From Sanghuangporus weigelae (Eukaryota > Basidiomycota > Agaricomycetes > Hymenochaetales > Hymenochaetaceae): a stretch of 64,000 bases of DNA. Position 1 is the first letter of the stretch. Every line of letters starts with the position of its first letter. The DNA is taken from positions 1,488,001 through 1,552,000 of the forward strand of contig CP137320.1 in assembly GCA_033182465.1 (NCBI GenBank), given 5' to 3'. Under the pieces are notes generated by a model. It saw only the letters and a program-made list of their open reading frames with translations. It ran no database searches and was not told the DNA's origin. Below are positions 60,935 to 64,000 of the stretch, piece after piece. Position numbers and translations under genes: made by a program.

Positions 60935-61381
60935 GATGGAAGGAAGTCAAGCATTAGTCTTTGGTGTGTAACAAATAACGATGACTCCATAGCCTCATGA
61001 CTAGCTTGATATCGGACTCGGGCCAGAAAGAAGATTAGTCGCGGGAAAGTAAGGTAAATATAACCTTCTTGGGCCCTTTCTTTCAGCAACAAAGGCCTCG
61101 AGGTTGACTTCCTCATCGGGATGATCAATAGAGAGATGTTCAAGCGGAGCTTTGGTAATCATGATAGATCATTAGATACGGCAATTCTTACTAAGCGATA
61201 TTTGTAACTTATGTGTATGTAATACATTTTGTAAGGTGTGGCGGGTGAGAAAGTTGTTGTTTGCCTTTGCTTGGTTCATCTCGTCTTCAACGTCAACGAC
61301 GACGACACACCGTTCACCATCTACGGGGCGTCGTAACACAAGCCCAGGACCCCAATCACTGTGCTTGGGACTTATGAGCAT
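60931..61381 (-). CDS. Possible small gene of unknown function
   Basis: A tentative three-exon model from MLISPKHSDWGPGLVLRRPV (61381) through CVVVVDVEDEMNQAKANNNF and QISL, joined at a GTAAGAATTG donor to TPLEHLSIDHPDEEVNLEAF. A second intron leads to SHEAMESSLFVTHQRLMLDF and the stop at 60931-60933. The first exon shows biased, protein-like composition. No family is recognised. The stop overlaps the ATG of the DUF6593-like gene by ATGA, which is odd for a eukaryote and could mean that this is really the 5' part of that gene's transcript. Confidence 0.33.
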
Positions 61382-61454
61382 TGCCAACTTGATCAACTAG
61401 CTGGCTCTACGAGTACTTACGCCACCCGTTCGGCCGAGTTGACGAGGATTGTTC

Positions 61455-64000
61455 ATGGCGCGACAGCGCTCGCGCACGCCTCCCCAAAGACAAGCTCATT
61501 ATCATCCTGCGCCGTACGACGCCGTTGCGCGTCGCTATTATACGCTTCGTGACTCTCCGAAACGTGTGCTTCGGAAAGGCTCAGTCAGTTCCCACGGTAC
61601 CAACATCGCGACCGCGTCTGTCGCGTCGCGTCCTGTCCTGGTTCCTCTTGTTTTTAATTTGCGCAGCCTACCCTCACGATCTCAGTTGATGGCCCCGGCT
61701 CGCGCACGCAATGCCGGCTTTAACGCGTCATCTGACGTTCGGACTGGGTCAAAACGCAAGCGCATTGGCAGCGCGAATGAAAATGGCCAGATTCATACCC
61801 GTTCCTCACGTGCCATGGGCAAGTTCAAAAGACAACGCTCGCTGAATGACTCGAGTGAAGAAGAGGTTTCATCGCAGACTACTATGGAGGTCGACGATGC
61901 CGATAAGAAATCGCAAGACTGGAGTTCGGATCTTTCAGACGAAGAGGACGCGCTGTTGGATGACTGTGAGCTGCTCTTCATCCCATCTTATCCTCGATAT
62001 TTACCTCATAACTATGCATAGCGGATGAATATCTATTGAATCGGGCTGATTACCGCGAGTTAAATCGTCTTCGGAAAGATGAACTCGTCCATCTTTACTC
62101 CCTGAGTGGCTTGACAGCGTCGGCCGAAGAGCTCACAAAATCAGATATAATAAATTCCATCATCTCTGCGCGTACCGATGACGAAGAGGTTCCTCCATCG
62201 TCTCCTCCAGGTAAAACTGAAGATGGGTACTCTTCGGACGATGGTCATGATGGTGGCGGAGAGGAGACGGATGCTGTTCGCCCTCTCCGACGGCGTTCAA
62301 CAGTTCAGGAGATTAGCCGCACTGTCAAGAGGACCGCCGTTGCTTTAGGAAGATCCCTTTCTCTAGGACAGAGTAATAAAGCGTTTGGGACCGTTCAACA
62401 GAAAAAGTGCGCGCGTATCTCGGAGGATGTTAGAAGTCCGATTCATCGTGATTATATAAATGGTACTTCCAGGTATGTCATCATGCCGTGCTTTAGAATG
62501 AGAAATTAATAACACTGGCAACTAGGAGGCGCCGTACGCAGTCTTACTGCTCCTCTCCGCAAGTGTCGTTCGTTTCATATTCTCTACCATCTCCGCCTGC
62601 TACCCGTCTTCGATCGCGAACCATATCTGCTGAGTCAAAGGAGTCATCTTCACAAACTTCATCACATGCAACGTCGAGCGCCGGCAGTTCAGGACGAACC
62701 AAGAGGAAGCATTCTGGATCTCGATCTAGTCCGGCTGGAGCGGACATGTTAGTGGCCTCTAAGCGGAACGGCATCAGTGAACCTTCTCCTCGACGGCTGC
62801 GTTCGAGGCAGCTAGACAGTGCTTCTTCCCAGGATAGTGTTATTGACGCTGAGGGACCGAAAAAGCGTTTCATTCCAATGCGGAAGGCAAAACGTAGAAT
62901 AGGGTCCCTGAAAGAAGATAGTACCACAGCAGAAAGCGACGATGAGGAGCCAGATAATGGCGAGGAAGAGGAAGTTGATGAACTGGATAGTTCACCCTCT
63001 CCCTTAGGCAGCCCGGAACCGCGTCAGAATCGATTGAAGGAACAGCGGACTCCAATGAAAAGACGCCTTAGACCTCGGAAACTGCAAATGCACACTCCAC
63101 CCAGCGACGGCGATGATGAGGATGATGAGGATGATGAGGATGAGGAAGATGAGGAAGATGCGGGTGATAATGGTGGAGAAGATGAAAGTGAGGATACAGC
63201 ATCTGCCGAGGGCGCCGAGGAAAAGGACGGAGAAGGGGAGGAGGACGATGAAGATGAACCTGTAGTGGAGCCTCGGGTTCTCCGGAACGGGAAGATCGTT
63301 GGAGAGGATGTCGTTCAGAAAGACACAGAGGAATCAGAAGATGGGACCGAGAACTCAGGTTCTGAGATTGACGTCGATCAGGAATCTGACGGAGATGAAG
63401 CTATTGAAGTGGAAGAGGGATTCGATGAAGATGAGGACGAGATGATGGAAGATGGTAAGCTTCAACTTTCGTATGCCGCATCGCTGTAACTAGTCTTACT
63501 CGTATGTGTACAGAGTTCGATATAAGTAGCGCCACTCAGAAGACTCTTGTCCGTCTACGTCGAGACGATCTTATCCGTCTATGCGAAGCAAGGGACCTGG
63601 ACGCGGAAGGAACGAAGCCGCAGCTAGCCAAAACATTGTTGGAGTGGCGGGATAGTCAAGATAGCGTGACGACCTGTCCTTCATCCAGTTCTACAGCGCG
63701 TCCTCCTTCCGTCACGAGAATGAACGGCAGGCGTCGACGAACGCGGAGCAAAAGCAAGAGCAGTAGCGCGACTCCGCCTGTGCTCATGCGCTCTCATCGT
63801 ATTCACGAGGATGAACCAGTTACGCCACCATTGTCCAAAGACAAGAAAGACGATGGCGAATTAGAACTTGACCTTGAAACACTCGGTCTAGAAGACAGAG
63901 AGATTCCTCCTGACAAACTCACCAAGCTTGAAAAGATAGGAAGCGGGGGTTTCAAGGATGTATACATCGGCAAGTTCAGGGGTCGTAAAGTTGCCATTTC
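61455..64000 (+). CDS. Protein kinase with SAP-like motifs and acidic region (3' partial)
   Basis: Start MARQRSRTPPQRQAHYHPAP. The N-terminal 500 or more residues are disordered, basic or Ser-rich (GSKRKRIGSANENGQIHTRS). The first SAP-like motif is LRKDELVHLYSLSGLTASAE (about 62070), followed by a long low-complexity part including an Asp/Glu run at 63105-63165 and 63230-63260. A second SAP-like motif, LRRDDLIRLCEARDLDAEGT, is at about 63556. The kinase domain begins LEKIGSGGFKDVYIGKFRGR (glycine-rich loop GSGGFKDV) and the window ends before the VAIK lysine. SAP motifs bind AT-rich DNA in other proteins, so a chromatin-linked kinase is possible. It most resembles TKL-type kinases common in mushrooms. 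Confidence 0.8.

Overview
This window looks like nuclear DNA of a filamentous basidiomycete, most likely an Agaricomycete. Genes are dense and lie on both strands. Almost all are split by 45-80 bp GT-AG introns. The products are eukaryotic and typically fungal: a heterotrimeric G-protein gamma subunit, monopolin Csm1/Pcs1, GARP Vps54, cyclin C, an EF-hand type II NADH dehydrogenase, Dal5-type transporters and a DUF6593-like protein. Gene models come from reading frames joined at plausible splice sites by eye; no alignment or database search was run.

Layout. 1-2714: L-asparaginase with C-terminal ankyrin repeats, cut by the window start. 2774-4521 (-): Csm1/Pcs1-like kinetochore protein. 4624-5103: PIF/Harbinger-type MITE. 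5286-6039 (-): GPI-anchored cupredoxin. 7024-9790: two G-gamma paralogues with a mitochondrial thioredoxin between them. 10202-11440: coiled-coil protein. 11982-13199: TLC-domain membrane protein. 13319-14324 (-): metaxin/Sam37-like. 15042-16557 (-): cyclin C. 16991-18411: cystathionine gamma-lyase. 19721-26988 (-): tandem pair of adenosine-deaminase-like (ADGF) genes. The first looks functional. The second is a pseudogene split by two DNA transposons. 27379-31398: Vps54. 31569-32702 (-): Brx1. 32928-34837: DUF1776-like. 35273-36908: arrestin-like. 37341-38939: triple-KH RNA-binding protein. 39364-40057: cyclic nucleotide phosphodiesterase. 40100-44948: a doubtful F-box-like region, then a Dal5-type transporter. 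45075-45156 (-): tRNA-Ser(AGA). 45452-47247: ATP synthase beta. 47482-50109: calcium-binding external NADH dehydrogenase. 50304-52205 (-): Clp1. 53442-55984: second Dal5-type transporter. 56126-59795 (-): Ctf18. 60101-60934 (-): DUF6593-like. About 60931-61381 (-): doubtful small gene. 61455-end: protein kinase with SAP-like motifs, cut by the window end.

Most of this is an ordinary housekeeping neighbourhood, and I found no clear multi-gene novel system. The points that most deserve a second look are: the two G-gamma paralogues with different CaaX ends (CVVM and CVVL); the ADGF duplicate carrying a near-perfect 1.08-kb foldback element and a 1.33-kb TIR element, with both empty target sites readable from the intact paralogue; the MITE with TAA target duplications; the kinase with two SAP-like motifs; and the cyclic phosphodiesterase whose first coding exon appears to be only four bases long.
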